Of a DNA stretch of 64,000 nucleotides, positions 1-15,595 are shown piece after piece. Numbering within the stretch: position 1 is the first letter of the stretch; each line of letters starts with the position of its first letter. The notes under the pieces were generated by a model, which was not told where the DNA came from, ran no database searches, and saw only the letters and a list, made by a program, of their open reading frames with translations. A program made the position numbers and the translations under genes. Origin of the DNA: Panonychus citri (taxonomy: Eukaryota > Arthropoda > Arachnida > Trombidiformes > Tetranychidae); assembly GCF_014898815.1 (NCBI RefSeq), contig NW_026515456.1:1-64000 (forward strand), read 5' to 3'.

Positions 1-3000
1 TTAGTTTGATTGTTTATACGATAAATTTGAAACAATTAACGTTCAATAATCTTTAAGATTAGTTTCAAGATGTTTCTTTGTTAATTATTACAACAATTTA
101 ATGATAATCAAGAAAACAAATACCATTTAATTCATGGTAATTATAATTTACTTGAAAAGTTTACAATCATTTTAATTGTTGATTGTTAACATGACAGGTA
201 AATCATTTGTTGCTAATTAATCAATTCCAATTAATCAACTAATGGTAAATAGTACAAAAATTAACTTGGATAATTAAAACACAAGAAATTGGAAGGAAAA
301 ATCAGTTAATTGTTTGATTAACCAATACACTAATCAAATCAAAGGCAATTAACTTATAATTGTGAATAGCAAACGATAACAATAGTGGAAACAATTAATT
401 AATTGTTAACGAATCAGTGATTGTGCAAGTGAAAGTATAAAAATAGTGATTGAAGTAAAATTTTACTGATTGTAATTATAAGTAATTAAATTAACCAGAT
501 ATTGAGACGATAATATTTAACTACAATTAAATAATAACGATGATATAATAATAGTAAACATAATGATGATTAAATTGATTTTTTTCAGTCAACAATCAAC
601 AATATTAATTGTATTGTATTGATTTGAACAGATTCTGATGACCAGTTTGAACTATTTTTTTTTGTTTAATTTGATTGATTATCACTGTACATAAGTCGTT
701 AATGATTTAAACAATTTAAACAATTAACCTGATCAACTGAGTGCCTTTAACATTAACTGTTGGCTTGATAATCAAATTGGCAAACAATTTAGCTAATCAA
801 GTTACGGTTAAATAGTTTCCATGAATCAAATACATTCATAAACAAAAAGTAACGGTAAATGTTAATAATACAATCAGGAGATTAAGATGAATGAAAATTT
901 GGTCCAATCCAAAGAGTAAAAACTTTCAATTCATCTTCAAGATAATCTTTATTTATGGATTAGGATAATATTTGTGTTCATTGGTGTTTATTGAAGGTTG
1001 TAACTTGGAATCGCCTGTGGGCAGTGATGATTTCAACCCAATGGTTTGTTGTTTAATTAGTTGAAGGTTTTAAATTTCAAGGATCTCAATCAATCTCATC
1101 ATGATTATTATCATGATGATAAAAGTGATTACAAAAGACTAACCTTGTATTATCTGGTTATCCCTTTTTTTTCATCATCATCCCTGTGAGGATTGAGTGA
1201 AAAATGATCAAGATTAAGGTGAGTTTAAACATCACTTTGATCATCACAATCAAGGTTACAAAATGGTGACTTGATTGCTTGTTGTTGATGATGATCAGTT
1301 AAAAATATCTTAATCCACCGAGATCACGAGTATCTTGTTAATCTTGGTTAAAGATAATGTATTATAAGAGAAAGCAAATCAATCGGACAATTTAAATTGT
1401 TACACTCGTCAAGATCATCTAAAGGATATTGCAATCAACATTGTTAATCCTCAAAAGGTATTGACAGGATAATCAAAGTGATATATTTTTAATCATCAAG
1501 ATAATGTAAAGGTATTGACATGATTTATAATATTGATTGTTCAACAATTAATCTTAACGTTTAGTTTTCTGTTATCATCAATGGTTTCATTTTGATTAAC
1601 TAATCAACACTCAAATCTTGAGCTATTGAAAAGTATAATTTAATTATGATCAATTGTAGCTACTGTTTAGATTTTTGTTTAATATATATAAAATTGACAG
1701 TTTAATTATTGATTAATTGTTTCAAAGTGAATTAGATGCTTGTAGCGATTGCCAATCAAATTTTCATTTCAATTTTTTTGTTAATTACTGTGATTTTGGC
1801 GGTAAATCAAAACTGTTTGTTGATTAATTGAATTGATTTGACTTTTTTTTTCATGTTCACAAATGAAAATTTTCATTAGATTTACAATTATAATGAAAGT
1901 TTATTATATATTCCTGATTAGGAAGTGTTGTAAGTTAATTAACTTATTTAAATCTAGATAATTAACTTAAAATTTGAATTGGCTAATTGGGCCACCCGTA
2001 AAGTTATAAACAATTTACCTCTAATTGTAATTAAGATTGATATTTGATAAACAATTATCGACAAGTACAAATGAAACCGATCGAAGGCAAAATCAATACA
2101 CAAAATGAAAGTGATTAAGATTTAATTGTGATAACAATTAAGGGACATTGGGACAGATTTAATGGACAGATAGTAATATTATATTAAATCAGTCGATTTT
2201 AATTAAAACCTTCAACACTTTAATGATCAACACAACTAATTTCAATGAAACACCAATTAAGACAAATAATCGAGACCTTAAAGTTTAAAATGAACCAACA
2301 AACTTTATGATTAACAAATTGTTGTTATATTGAACGATCATCATTGAGCCTACACAATTAAATTAAACAATTTAATCGAAAATCAAATAATCAATTCAAG
2401 GTTGTAATTAAGGTGAACAATTTGTTGATTGTCATCAATAAGAAAAATTTTCACAGAATATAATAATCAATTGATTCTCATTGAAAAAAAAGAAACCGAA
2501 AACTTTTAATTAACTTAATTGTATCATTCAAAGATCATTGAATTTTAATTATACAGATTAATGGATTGTCAGGGACAACAATTAACGATTAGAATTGATT
2601 GTTAATTGTTTTTTCACCCAAAAAGGTGACATCAAATGAGACAAAATGTAAAGTTGATTAATGATTTAGGAATAACAATTGTAATGATTAGCCGATTATT
2701 AAAGCAATTGATACGAAAATCAATCGTAATCATTATCAACAATTAATGTTTAACTTTCTCCCGAAAGTGAAATTATCTTAATTGCTTGAGGCTTTTCCGA
2801 ATCATAATCTTTGTTGGTTCATTGATGAAACTGAAATTGAGGTTTCATTTCATACTAACCTAATATTACAATTCATTATATTAGAAATGAAAACTATCAA
2901 TCGCCCGAGGGCATATTACAAGTTACAAACAATTTCAACCTTCCTAAACTATTGTAATAGATTTGATCTGATGATTAGTAGGATTAGCTGGGCCTACAAT

Positions 3001-5072
3001 TGATCAGTAATCAGTTTAATTATCCGAAAACAATTAGCCACACACATCATATATGTAAATAATAATTAATCTCAAATTAAAAGTCAAAGAAATCATTGAA
3101 TTTATGTTAATTTACCTCAATTATCATAATCCCAAGGATTAAATTGATCATCTTTATGTTAATTGCCAAGAAAAATTCAATTCAAATTAACTTCTTACCT
3201 TGACCAATCTACAATCTGTAATAATATTTAATTGTGAATCGTGTTTACTTGGATCTAATTAAATCAAATTGTTACGATTTGCAAGCTACTCTTTTTTTGT
3301 AACCATTGTGACTTATTGACCAACTAATTGTCATTGAACAATTTAGTTAAATTTGATGTCATAAACTGATTGTTGTTGTTTTTGATTTCCTCAAACTTTA
3401 CCCAAACAATTAAAAAACTAAATAAGTTAATCATCACTTTTCATCAGTTAATTATCAACATCTCACGATCTGTATTATAATTGAACATCAAGCAAACAAA
3501 TACACTCACTCACACACAAGATTATCATCTAACTGTTAATCATTTTAATCATTACGATTAATAAAACTCAATGATTAACAGAATCTTGATTCAAGGTGTT
3601 GATAACAATACAAAATTAACGATTATCATAAAGACTAAATTTAGATGATAATAATTATCTTAACACGATTAGAAAACATAAAATCATCATCATGATTCAG
3701 ATTAGTAGGAAATGTATGTTAACAGTTATAAATATTATTCGTGAAGATTTTTTTTATCAGAAAATGAAAGTTCTGAATAAATCTGAATATTATTTCCTAT
3801 TATTATTGGAAAACATTGAATGGTGAATGAAGATTTGCACGAGAATAGTAATTAGAGATGAACAATCGGTGATAGTTTTGCTAATTGTTTCCATTTAATT
3901 GATTGAGCAATTGATCAAAAAGTTCATTAACTTTAATTGTTTTAAGTTGATTTCCTCACAGAGGTAAAACTTTTTTCTCAATCCGTTTGGCTGATTAGTA
4001 GATAATTGAAAACCTTTAACATTTAAAAGGAAACAATTAAAAACTTTGGTACAATAATCATGATAAATGTGAGATATGGTTAATGACGTTTACTGTTGAG
4101 ATAACGGTAAATATATCATCCAACTTATCATCATCATCGTCATCATCATAACCTTTATGTATGATGAAAATAATGATACATCATTTGAGAGAGAAAAAAA
4201 TTTCTAATCATAAGGATATGAAATTTTCCCTGGTTTTCATGGTGATTTTGAAAGTATTCTCATGTTCCTGTCAATTTCAGTTCTGTGAAAATCATTTCCA
4301 TGATAATGTAAAGACGATTAACCTGAGGATTTAAATTGTTATTCTTGAAAAGAGAAGAAAATTTTTTTTCCTCTTCTTCCAAAGTAACAGTTTTTATTTA
4401 TTCCTCTTCATCTTAATTCATCTCAATGAAAATTACATGATAACATTTCATTGTAATTCCTAAATATATATTACTATCATTACCATGAAGATGTGATGAT
4501 GATGATAATGGTAGACACATTTAGATGGTAATGATTATAAAAGATGAGATGATGAGATTATATGGTTTAAACATATTAGATTAACATTTGATGGTTCCAT
4601 TGACATTCAGTAGACATCATGATAGAAATGTAGATAATAAATTCAATTGAAATGTTCATCTTGATGATAACATGTTAAACAGTAGCTGAAAGATATTGGT
4701 GAGATTGGTGATGATTAATAATCAGAAAATTCTTGTTGATTGTAATTACTGTTGATCAACAACAGAAAAGATTAACAATTAGATTTGTACAGAAAAGGAT
4801 TCACATTATTTCACAATTTATGTTAATCTTTTTGCTAAAATCCTTTTCCATCAGAACTGGACATCATTTGGTCAGTATCTTTTCCCTTGTTCAACCGCCC
4901 AACAATCAATTATCATGATAATTTAGCTTTCTTTAATTTAATTGATTACTGATAGTGTATAAATCACTGTACATAAATATAAGTAAATTAACTTTACCAC
5001 TGATTATTAATTAAAAACAAATCAATTTTGTTGAGGGACTCATCGGATTGACAATTTAACTAATTAAACTTT

Positions 5073-5075
<3 letters not shown>

Positions 5076-5104
<29 letters not shown>
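5076..5104. repeat. (TC)n microsatellite
   Basis: An uninterrupted run of about 14 TC units directly visible in the sequence. No gene lies nearby. Confidence 0.95.
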
Positions 5105-5106
<2 letters not shown>

Positions 5107-8045
5107 GCTGATTTGTTTCAAATAGAAACCGTTAATTAATCTTGTTATTAATAAATTGCTTTTATGTGTATATGAGTTAAATTAATGTTCTGGGTGTTAA
5201 TCATTGAGATGGATCATCAAACTAACGGTTAACAATCAAAAAGGTAATGGGATAACTATTCAGGCCAACGATAATCATCATGTTATATAAGTGTATGGAT
5301 ATTATTAGTTTCAGGAATCAGTTGGATAAGAAAAAAACAAGTTCAATTCATTGAATTAACCATTATAATGGTATGTAATTAACTGATCAACTCGAAAATA
5401 TCGGTTTTGAAATTGAATCAGAAAGATTATCAAGTGAAAGTTGGAGATCACAGTTATATGAAAAAAAAAGTTTTCCATGATAACTTCCGATAGAAATGTG
5501 AAATTTTTGAATCATTGCCAATCAAAGTTGATTAGATTTAAATGATTAAATCTAATAATCATCATCAAAGTGAAAGTTTTCATAATCGTAATGATTAAAA
5601 ATAAGAAGAAGAGTGAAAAGTTAATCAATGGATTGAATTGTTCATGTTATTTATTATCATGTTCAGTAATCAATATGATGAAGATTATATTTCATAAGAG
5701 ATTAACTGATTTTCACTATTAAAGTTGGATTAATATGATAACAAATTGATCATAATCAGTCAATCCTAAAATTAATACAATTAAACAAAGTTAATCATGA
5801 TTAATATACAAAATTTTTGGTCTCTTTGATTCCAATATATTTGTTAATCATTTAACTATTTCAACACAATACAAAATGGGATTAAATTGTTATCAACTCT
5901 ATTTACTTATTAATCTTACCTGGCGGCGATTCAAATCAAAATGATATCATGTTGATAATGATGATTAATAATAATGATAGTTAATAGATAATTATCTTGA
6001 ATGGAAATCATATCAATTAGAAATCTTCCTTTTCCGGTTTCCGATTGGACGTTTTGAAGTAAATAATAAAAAAAAACAAATTCGATAAAAAAAAGTTCTA
6101 ATCACTTTTTTCCTAACCATTTCAAGTACAAAACTAATTATACAATTAAAGTAAATTCTGCTAATCAATTAATGTTAATTGTCTACATTGTAAATAGGAA
6201 ATCAGTTTGAAATTGAATGATTATTCAGACAACTGATTAGCTTTTATATCCTCACCTTTAATTAGTTATTAATTATGATGATGGTGATGATGATTAGGCT
6301 AATAATTAGTTTAAATTAATGTTAATTACTTTTGAAAGTTGAAAATAAGTTCAACAATTGTGTTATTAAAATGTTCCGATGGGAAATTGATTGTTTGTTG
6401 CAAGAAAAATTTAAAATCAATCGTTAACCAACAATCAATTCATTCAACTATGTAACTCAATCAGTTTAATTGGATTTCAATCACTTGGTGAGACCAATTA
6501 ACAATTTAGACAACAATCAGCAAACAATAAGAAACAAACAGTAAAAACAAAATGGTAACTAATTTAAACAATTTACGGAAGTTAATAATCAATTTAACAA
6601 TTAACGCTTTGAGAAAAGCTTCCTTAATCATTTAGAAAAAGTTACAATTGAATTAACAATTATGAAATTGTTTAAACAATCAATTCAATCAAGTGAGATA
6701 ATCAATTGGATAAACTTAATTGTCAACCAGTTTAAACTTTTATATAATAAGTTATCATTTTCAATCTTAATTGTTAACCTAATGTCAACTGGGCGTTTAG
6801 TTATTATTACAATTTAGTGTCATTATCAATTGAAAATTTAAACAATTAGTTAATTGTTGGTCAAGCCCTTTGATAGGGATGACATGGACTTAGAAATTAA
6901 AAATTGGGCTAAATTGTAGGTCGCACGATATAAGAGATGTTAATTGTCATCGATGAGGTTTAAATAATAGCTAAAGTGTCTGGGTGATAATGACAATTAA
7001 CTGTGTTAATGATTAACTAAATTTAAATCAAGTATTTGGTGTGTAAGAAGATTAAGATTGATTGTATACAATTAAGATAATACGGTTAAATTGTGAATTG
7101 AACAATAGGTTAAACATGTAGGGAGAGAGACAGTTATTAACTTTTCTCAATGATTTACATTAACTATCTCTCCATGAAGATGATAATCATTAACCATGGT
7201 TGATTTAGATTTACCTGATTAGTATTGTTCACAATCAACTAATTGTTGGTTAACAATCAGAGTCTTGTATCGATGGGTCAATCTTTTTTTTTCACCATTC
7301 ACAGTGTGTGTATATTAACACTTGAAACGTATTGTTAAGGAGCAAATAAATTACCACCTGATTTACTTGATTACTGGTCAAACTTGACCAATGAACAATT
7401 GAAAATAAATATTGGATCAATTGAGAAATCATATCGGTCATCGTGATAATTATTATTATTATAATCATTGCATCAATGAGCTTCATTCATCATCTTAAGC
7501 TTGATACAAATTTTAGTGGGAAAAAAAAGTAAACAAAATTTTACTATGATTGAGAAAACAATTAACCATTACAATCAATTAATCCATTTGTAGTTATCAA
7601 CATTATCATCAATCTCATGATGATCATGATGATGATGAATAATGATGATCCTCATTAACCATCAACATAATATTTAAAGGGCAATCCAATTGGAGTCTTA
7701 TTGTAATCAAGTTGATTTACTCAATTGAGAAACAAAAAAAAATGAGAGAAATTTTTTTTTTCAATCAATCAAAAACAATTAAATCATCATTTGCGTGTAA
7801 CATTGATGATCAGGATAAAGATTAAGGGATAAAGATGATGCTCGCATCATCTTATATTAGTTACACCTTTAATTTTCGCAACGATTATATCGGTGTCTTA
7901 AATTGTTGGCCTAGAAAAAAAAACGAATTAGAAAACCAAAGCAAATCGAGATGAAGATGAAAGAGAGTAAAAAAAGAAACTGGTTTCATTATATTAATAG
8001 TCTCTTCCCTTTATCTTTCTTTCTTTCTTTCTTTTCATCTTCATC

Positions 8046-8175
8046 CTCTTTCTTTCCTCTCTCATCTTCATCGCATTCTAAAAGCACTTTGTTTCTTAGC
8101 ATCTTCATCTCTTTCTTTCCTCTCTCATCTTCATCGCATTCTAAAAGCACTTTGTTTCTTAGCATCTTCATCTCT
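8046..8175. repeat. 63-bp tandem duplication, two units
   Basis: Two virtually identical 63-bp units start at 8046 and 8109. They are pyrimidine-rich and contain TCTTCATCGCATTCTAAAAG. Because 63 is a multiple of three, open frames run through on both strands. That explains the overlapping 99-aa and 78-aa frames here, which I do not regard as genes. Confidence 0.9.
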
Positions 8176-11100
8176 CTTCCTTTGTGTCTCTCTATCCAGG
8201 TAAACTCAATACTCTCCACACTCAATGTGATTTGTATGATTTTCAGGTAGACGGATAACCTTTATCCATCAATGACCACAATAAACATTAATTCATTCAA
8301 CTTGCAATTTGAATTGTTGTAACAATCAGCCATTTAAAGTGTGAACACAATCATTCATTGAATTTGCATTCTAATTTACCTGAAAAAAAGGACAATAAAT
8401 ATAAAAAAAAATTTCAAATGAGTCCAAAAATACTGTTGCTTTCAATGGTTTTTGTAACAAAAAGTTTCAAATTTTTATCAATACAAATGATTGAAAATCT
8501 GAAAATATCTTCTCAACTTAATGATTTGCAATTGAAATCTAAACTATTGATTAAATTGTTAATGTTTCTTGTTCTGATTGTTGAGATTTACATTAACAGT
8601 GGTAGAAACATTATCAATGAGTTGATTCCATGTTACATCGTAACTAAATTAACCCATTAAATTAGCAATTAACGTTAATCAACACAATCTAATTGCAAAA
8701 GTTTCGCAAGAAAATAGTCATTTAAACTTGTAATCAGTTGGCAATTTGAATTCAATCAAGTTGATGATGATGATGATGATGATAATGATGATAATATTGG
8801 ATCGATAACAAAAAGTATTCGCGAAAAATTTAATTAAGATTGGCAATAGGAAAGAGGAAATTAATTTCTATCGCTGACAAAGTTCAAATAGACAAGTTGA
8901 AAGGTTAAATTGAATTTCTTAATATCTAAAAAGTTTAGGTTTCCAATGGTGGATAACAATAAACATAGGAAATTGTATTCGATAATAAGATTATTTGAAT
9001 TCTAAGAATTTTTTTTATATTCTTTTTCTATGAAATGAGAACATTTCTTCTAGATCTTTTTAGATCTTCTTCTCTTTTTTATCCCTCGAAATTGTAAAAG
9101 TCTTAAATTTCCATAGGAATTTATTTCTTTGTTTACTTTTACCTTTGTTGATCTTTTTCTTCCCATAAATGGACTATAACATGTATTAGTGGATTCGTTG
9201 GGTCAGTTTAGTAAAAATGACCAGAAGGATAAGTTTACAATGGACTAGAAGGAGGAGAGGGAGGAGGAAGAAGAGGTAAGATGAATACACAATTTTACCA
9301 TCGAAAGGTAAATGTAGCAAAGAGATTGAGAGATATTCTAGATCAATGTTGAATCTAAGCTTATCGAATTGTTAGAGAGAGAAAAAAGATTCGAAAAAGA
9401 AAAAAAAAGTTTGGAAAAAGTTTTTTTTTATTCTTATTCTGATATTTCAATATGATTGAAGAGATTGTAGCTGTTTTTCATGATTAAAGTGATAGTTGGA
9501 ATCATGAATTTGAAATTAATCTGAAAACAGAAACAAAAAAAAAGTTCTGTTGATTATCATGAGAGTTTTTTTTTATATTTTCTAAGCCAAATTAAGCTAA
9601 TCATCATCATCAATTGTTAGTATTGTGATTAAGTTTGATGATGATAATGAACATGATTTTGATGAGAGAGGTTAAAAAACAAAGCTCGAGATGAGATTGG
9701 ATCAACATGGTAATTGGATTTCTCAGATTATAATAATAGTAGATTAGGTTGGGTCAGTTTAGAGATTGGAATCAATGGTCAATCAAGTTTAGTCCCAACA
9801 AGAACATGAGTAACTTTTTTTTTGTTTCTGTTTAAAACTGACCACTTAATCCAGGACATGATTAGTTTGGTCAATCTCATTGATATGGAAACTTTCAACA
9901 TGTGATGGGTTAAAATTAGTAACAATTAAAAGGTTGATTGTTTAAGATATTAAATCAGTGACCATGAAATCCGGTAAAGTAGTAAAATCTAATCACATCC
10001 GAAGCGGAAACTGTTAGCAATTAAATAAAATTAATCTTTCTTGAAATTAACAATCAGCTCATCGTTATCATGATGATTTTAATTGATTACAATCTTATGG
10101 TGAGGCTCTTGTCTTTTCACAACATTGACCCAAATATGGACACATAGATATACAAGGTAATGATTTCCGGTCAGTAAGAGGTTACTAATTAGTGACTTAA
10201 TTTGTATTCCAATGTATAGTCATCACCCTTAGTTAGTAATTAACTTTAATTACAATACAAGGTTATTTGCCGATACAAAGTTTGTATTATCATATTGCAA
10301 TAAAAAATGGTTACTTTTGGAAAGTTAGTTAACTAATTGTGATTATTTAACAGTTAATTGCTGCCAGGTAACTATGAATACATTAGTTTCTTTAAAAATA
10401 TAATAATAATTATGCAAATTGTGACAATTAGTTTGTCTCTTCCTCATGCAATTAATGAAGGAAATTAAGTGAAAACTTTACATAATCAGACCAAGGTCCA
10501 TTTTCGGGTGAAAATAATGTAACAATTAACTTTTAATTAGTCCAAATAATCAGCTAATTCTTGTAATCAATATAACTGCCAATTTGTAAGTATAAGTTTA
10601 GGTTTATTGACCATTAAGCTTAATTGTTGTTAACCCAAACCATTGATTAATTGTAGACAATAATGAATTTGAAAACATCAATTGAAGCTAATCAAAGGTA
10701 ATTGTATACGTTTTGTTGGTGTGCAACATGATTTAATTGTGATCAACAATTGATTTAAATACAATTTAGATAAATTGTGATCAGTAATCGATAGTTGATT
10801 TTATCCTTATTGAACTTAACACAATTTAATTGTTAAGATTAACTGTTAATGATGATAATACCAATTGAAATAACGGTTATTTCTTGTTGAGTAATTTAAA
10901 ATAATCAACTAACCTTTAATTGTTGTTAATCAACACATTCAAATACAAAAGGTTATTAATAAATTTTGAATGTAACAATTTTTGATTGTTACTTTGTCAT
11001 CAATTCAAATAAATAATAAGGTTAAACATTAGTTTTAAAACCTTTAATTGTTACAATTATCATGTTGATAATGAAAACAATCAACGAATACAAATAAATG

Positions 11101-13857
11101 ATTGTCAAGATTAACAATCTTTACCAAACCGTTTTCAGGACAATTAAAGGTTACATGATCATAATTAACACAGAGATGCTCATTTGATTGATTAAATTGT
11201 TCACCATTCTAATCACTAATCATAATAATAATCATCAATCATTTATTAATAATAAAAATAAGAAAAGTATTGCATTCAAATTATGATGATAACCACAACT
11301 TAATCATTGATAAACTACCCAATGGATTAAATTGATTAACTAGAAAGTACAATTTAATCAAGATTCAGATTAATTGATTACTTATGAGGAAGATGTAAAA
11401 ACAAAAGACATTCAATTACAATTAACTATCAGATGGAAAAGAAAACTTTGATTGAAAGTTGATTAGATTATAATAAGATGTTGTATTATTTGGAAAGCAA
11501 ATTGATTGGCACAGTTAATTGTAAGGTTGTTAATTTCATGTTGATGGTAAAACCTATTATCATTAACTAACTAATTTAAGTATAAGAAAACTGGATTAAG
11601 GTGAAAACAACAATCAAAGTAAAAGGGCTAAGCCCAAAAATCCCTATTGTTCATCATCATTATCATCACAATGTTAAATTCATATATACCTCAGGTAGTC
11701 AATTGTATATTATTATCATGATGATTAACTGATTGTGTTACAAATGAATGAATGAAAATTAATCAATATGAAAAGCATTAATATTACAAGAATAGATTCA
11801 TCAATACAATTGATTTACAATCTATTGTTGATTAAAAGGGATATTTAATCATAACCATGATCAATTCAAAGCCAAGCCTATGGATAGTAAATATTTTAAT
11901 TGTCTAATCAAATTGTAAGTAAATTAATTCGTTGATTTTTTTTTTTGGTTTATTTACCAGATTAAAGTTGATCAAATCATTGGAATCAATTTATAATTGT
12001 AACATGACCTAAATTGTGATTAAACTTTCATGTTAATTATGATGATAGACTTTAAATTTGTGAAAGGTGTGATAATTAATAAGTTAATTGTAATAGATTT
12101 GCTTCTCATTGATTGTAATCAAGACAAAATTGGTTGATTACAATTTTGAATTTAATATCATCTGATTAATCAACAATATTCTGATATTATCATTTGAAAA
12201 CAAATGATTGAGTTGATGAATGAAATGATTTGCTGTTAACAATGAGCTAAATTTTTTTCATCATCATTATCATCAACATCATCATTTACAATTAACTTTA
12301 ATCATAATGATGACCATTAAAATATATATATTAATAATAAAATACAATTGATAACTATTAATAGTATCCTCATTATGATAATATTGACTCACCAATTGTT
12401 ACCTTATTCATTCATCAATTTAATTGTGAATGATAAAGTTTATTGATTAATAACAGTTAGTTAAGTAGCATGATGATTATCATGATGACAGGTTAATTGG
12501 TTACCTGGTGACATAAGACATTCAACTTGATATTATTATTATTATCATACATCAATGAGCAAGAAGTAAAAGTTCAATGAAAAGATAACAAATTGGATAA
12601 TATTAGATCATAAAATTCTGAATCATGATTAGCGAAACAGAATGCGAATCAAGAAAAACAGAGTTTCGATTCGAGGATAATAATTCGTAAACATGAAGAT
12701 AATTCCCTTGGTAATTTGATCTGAAAGATAAAATGGAAACCAAATTCTGAGTCTCTCCTGTGGATATATCATATTATTCACGATCAAACTTGAGAGATGA
12801 GGAAGAGAAAAAAAAAGTTCGAAAGGTTGAGAAGAAAAAATAAGAATTCGATTCGTTTGAAATCTTCTGAATGATTATTATATATACATGATGATGCGAA
12901 ACTTTAAAGATGAGGTCAGAAAAATATGACAGTTTGACAGTTGAACATGTAAAGTAGTTGATTCCATCAAGATGATTCTGAAACTCAGAATTACTCAATT
13001 TCCGTTTTTTCTTCATCATTTCAGTTTTTTTCTCACAACAATATTTATTATCTTATCATCTTCATCATCATCATCAACACCCTCAAGACATTTATATGCA
13101 TGTAATCATTTGGGTCTTTTTATTATTTCTCTTGTTTTCTCAATCTTATTTTGCTCTCTCTCAACTTTTCAGAATCGGAACATTATTTTGATTCATTTTT
13201 TATTCTGTTTACTTTTTATTTCATGATAAATATAAAATGGATTATGAAAATAAACTGTTGGATAACATTATCTCTTCATATTAATATGTTGGGTGAAAAA
13301 CTCATATGAGAATCGAGGGGAAAAAAGAAACAGGAAGTAAGAATTTCATTTCCAGGATAACAAAGGTAATTTATCTAAGACTTGAATTGATTATTGGTGA
13401 TCATCATCATCATTAATATCAAGAGATTATCATAATAATAATAATATAAATCTGCTTTGGGATCATCTTTGACTATCAATTGTTTACCTTAATTATCATT
13501 GAACACATTAGGTGAATTATGGGAAATCTTTTATCAGTAGGAAGAGGAAGTGATCAGAGGAAAGTTGAGATTCTCTTGGAATAATCAATGATAATTAATC
13601 TAATAAAAACAAAAACGATTCCAAAATTATGCTACCCGATATTCAACCAAAACTAACGGTAAAATGTGTATCTAGATATTCAACTGTTGATACGATTAAA
13701 CAAATGGACATTGAATCAATTGAAGAAATTGATAATTGAGGTGAGTTTAAATTTAGAAGTAAGAAAAAAGTTTCATCATGATGATGGTTAATTGGGAGGA
13801 AGGTGATTTATGATTCGTTCATGATGATTATGCTTCTGATAAAAGAGAGAGATAAAG

Positions 13858-13876
13858 ATGATGATGATGATGATGG
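13858..13876. repeat. (ATG)n microsatellite
   Basis: Short perfect GAT/ATG trinucleotide run in AT-rich non-coding DNA. Confidence 0.85.
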
Positions 13877-14254
13877 ACACTACATCATGGTGAGCTCAGG
13901 TGAATTCATTCAAATCAAATTCTAAATCATAACAGTAACACTACTCAGGTGGACACATGAAACGATTTCCCGAAAACATGAAAACACGTTCGCCAGTTTA
14001 ATCGCTTCTTGTAATCATCTTCGACGATCATTAATATTATCATACTTTTCGTCTTGTCTTTTTTTCTTTCTTTGCTAAGGCGTTAACATCTTTTTCTTTC
14101 TCTCTCTCATCATCATATTTATCTTCATCTTCATCTTTTCTTCCTTTGGGTTTGTGGGACAAGTAAAGAAGGTTTTAAAGATGGAGAGCAAAAAAAAAAG
14201 AAAAAGTTGTGATGTCAAATGTATACAAATAATTCTGATTCTGAATTCGGATGC

Positions 14255-14274
14255 ATGATGATGATGATGATGAT
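14255..14274. repeat. (ATG)n microsatellite
   Basis: Short perfect trinucleotide run, one of many GAT/ATC tracts in this left flank. Confidence 0.85.
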
Positions 14275-14939
14275 CGCATCATCATGATGAAAGATGGTAG
14301 CGATGATGAAGATGCGAAAATTGAGAACAGAAAAAGAACAAGTAAAAAAATTGGAAGAAAATAAGTTAACTTTTTTTTTCGAAAACATTAATTTCTAATG
14401 ATGATTAAAATAATGACGAAATAATCAAGTAAAGATCCTTAATTTAATTGCGATGATTAACATTCAATTTGAATGATCGTTTGTTGAGATTAAATTGTTT
14501 TCCATCATAACAAATATAACATTGAACGAGAAAAGTAATATTTCAATTAACTTAAATTGGAAACAAAAAACTTAATTTTAATTATAACCTTTTCATTTAC
14601 AATTAACTTGATTTCAACTGATTGGGCTAATCAATTAGCTAAATATTTAATTGATTGTTGCAGGTTTTCACAGTTAAGGGTTGATAAATTAACTTTAACT
14701 TACCTTGAATTAATTGAGAGGTTTAAATTGTTGAATCTTTTGCAATGATGACAATTTTTTTGATTATTGCAATTAAATTGATAAGATTTAAATTTGATGA
14801 TTTAAATTGTCTAATTTTTTAGGTTGTTGTTGATTGAAACACTTAATTAAAGTGTTGTAATTGTAAACACACACAAAGACAAGAAAATTTAATTAAATCC
14901 AGGTAATGTTAAGGTAACGATAATTGTAATCATTATTGG

Positions 14940-15400
14940 TTTTAAATTGATCAGATTTAATCACAATTAAAATGACACAAAAATTGTTGAGTGATTAACA
15001 TGATTAACACAATTTAATATCCAACTTTGTAAATGGCAAAATCCAAACAATAATCACAATTGATAATTATAATTATCCTTTTTTGTATGTTGATTGTTTA
15101 AAGGTTTTAATTGGTATCCTAATGATTGAGATTTAATTACAACAATTAACTTTGAATCGATGTTACCAAGTAGCGATGTCAATGATGGTAAACAATTATT
15201 TTGGTCAAGACTTAATGGTCAAGATGTCAGGTGAAAATTGTCCTTTGATTGTCCTTTACACTTTGGTAAACAAGGAAACTGAATTAAGTTTGTTAATGTA
15301 TATGAATGAAAACACAACCAATTGTAATTACAATTAGAACATAGATTTAGACTTGATGATGATTTATATCGACTGATTAATTATAGTTGATTTTTACTAT
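14940..15400 (+). repeat. Copy of array 3'-flank sequence without a gene
   Basis: The stretch TTGATCAGATTTAATCACAA and what follows (ATATCCAACTTTGTAAATGG, AAACACAACCAATT) recurs downstream of F-box genes at about 21046-21170, 29965-30240 and 44180-44450. Here no F-box coding sequence precedes it. It is therefore a relic that marks the left edge of the array, from a deleted gene or a spread flank. No coding signal is visible. Confidence 0.7.
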
Positions 15401-15595
15401 CGACCACTAACTGATTGATGAATTACCGAATTCAGGTGAACATTGAATCCGGTGAAAAAAAGGTTTGTTGTTGTTTTTGATTTCTAATGTTTATGATACA
15501 CTTTTGGTTATCATTGAAGCTTTTCCAGAACAAGTTGAAAGGAAAGAAAGAGGATGAATAGAGAGTTGAAGCAGAATTTCATCTGGATAAAATTG

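Larger units (their letters stand above)
1..14939. other. Gene-poor AT-rich region
   Basis: I see no supportable gene here. The open frames are short, low-complexity and mutually overlapping. The DNA is dense in short AATTAA/TTAATTG words and GAT/ATC trinucleotide runs, for example around 4090-4150, 8763-8795, 13858-13876 and 14255-14274. It could be intergenic, or part of a large intron of a gene outside the window. One possible leader-like exon near 891-1043 is listed under findings. Confidence 0.55.

Noticed and set aside
7951..8250. Overlapping 99-aa plus and 78-aa minus frames
   Set aside because: Both are products of a pyrimidine-rich 63-bp tandem duplication; composition is Ser/Phe/Leu or Lys/Glu low complexity.
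8358..8660. 100-codon plus-strand frame with hydrophobic stretches
   Set aside because: AT-rich composition (Lys, Leu, Ile, Ser), no recognisable motif and no splice context; could be chance.
12774..13226. Opposed 81- and 84-codon frames
   Set aside because: Low-complexity Ser/Phe sequence from TCATCATC and TTTTTCTTC tracts, on both strands.
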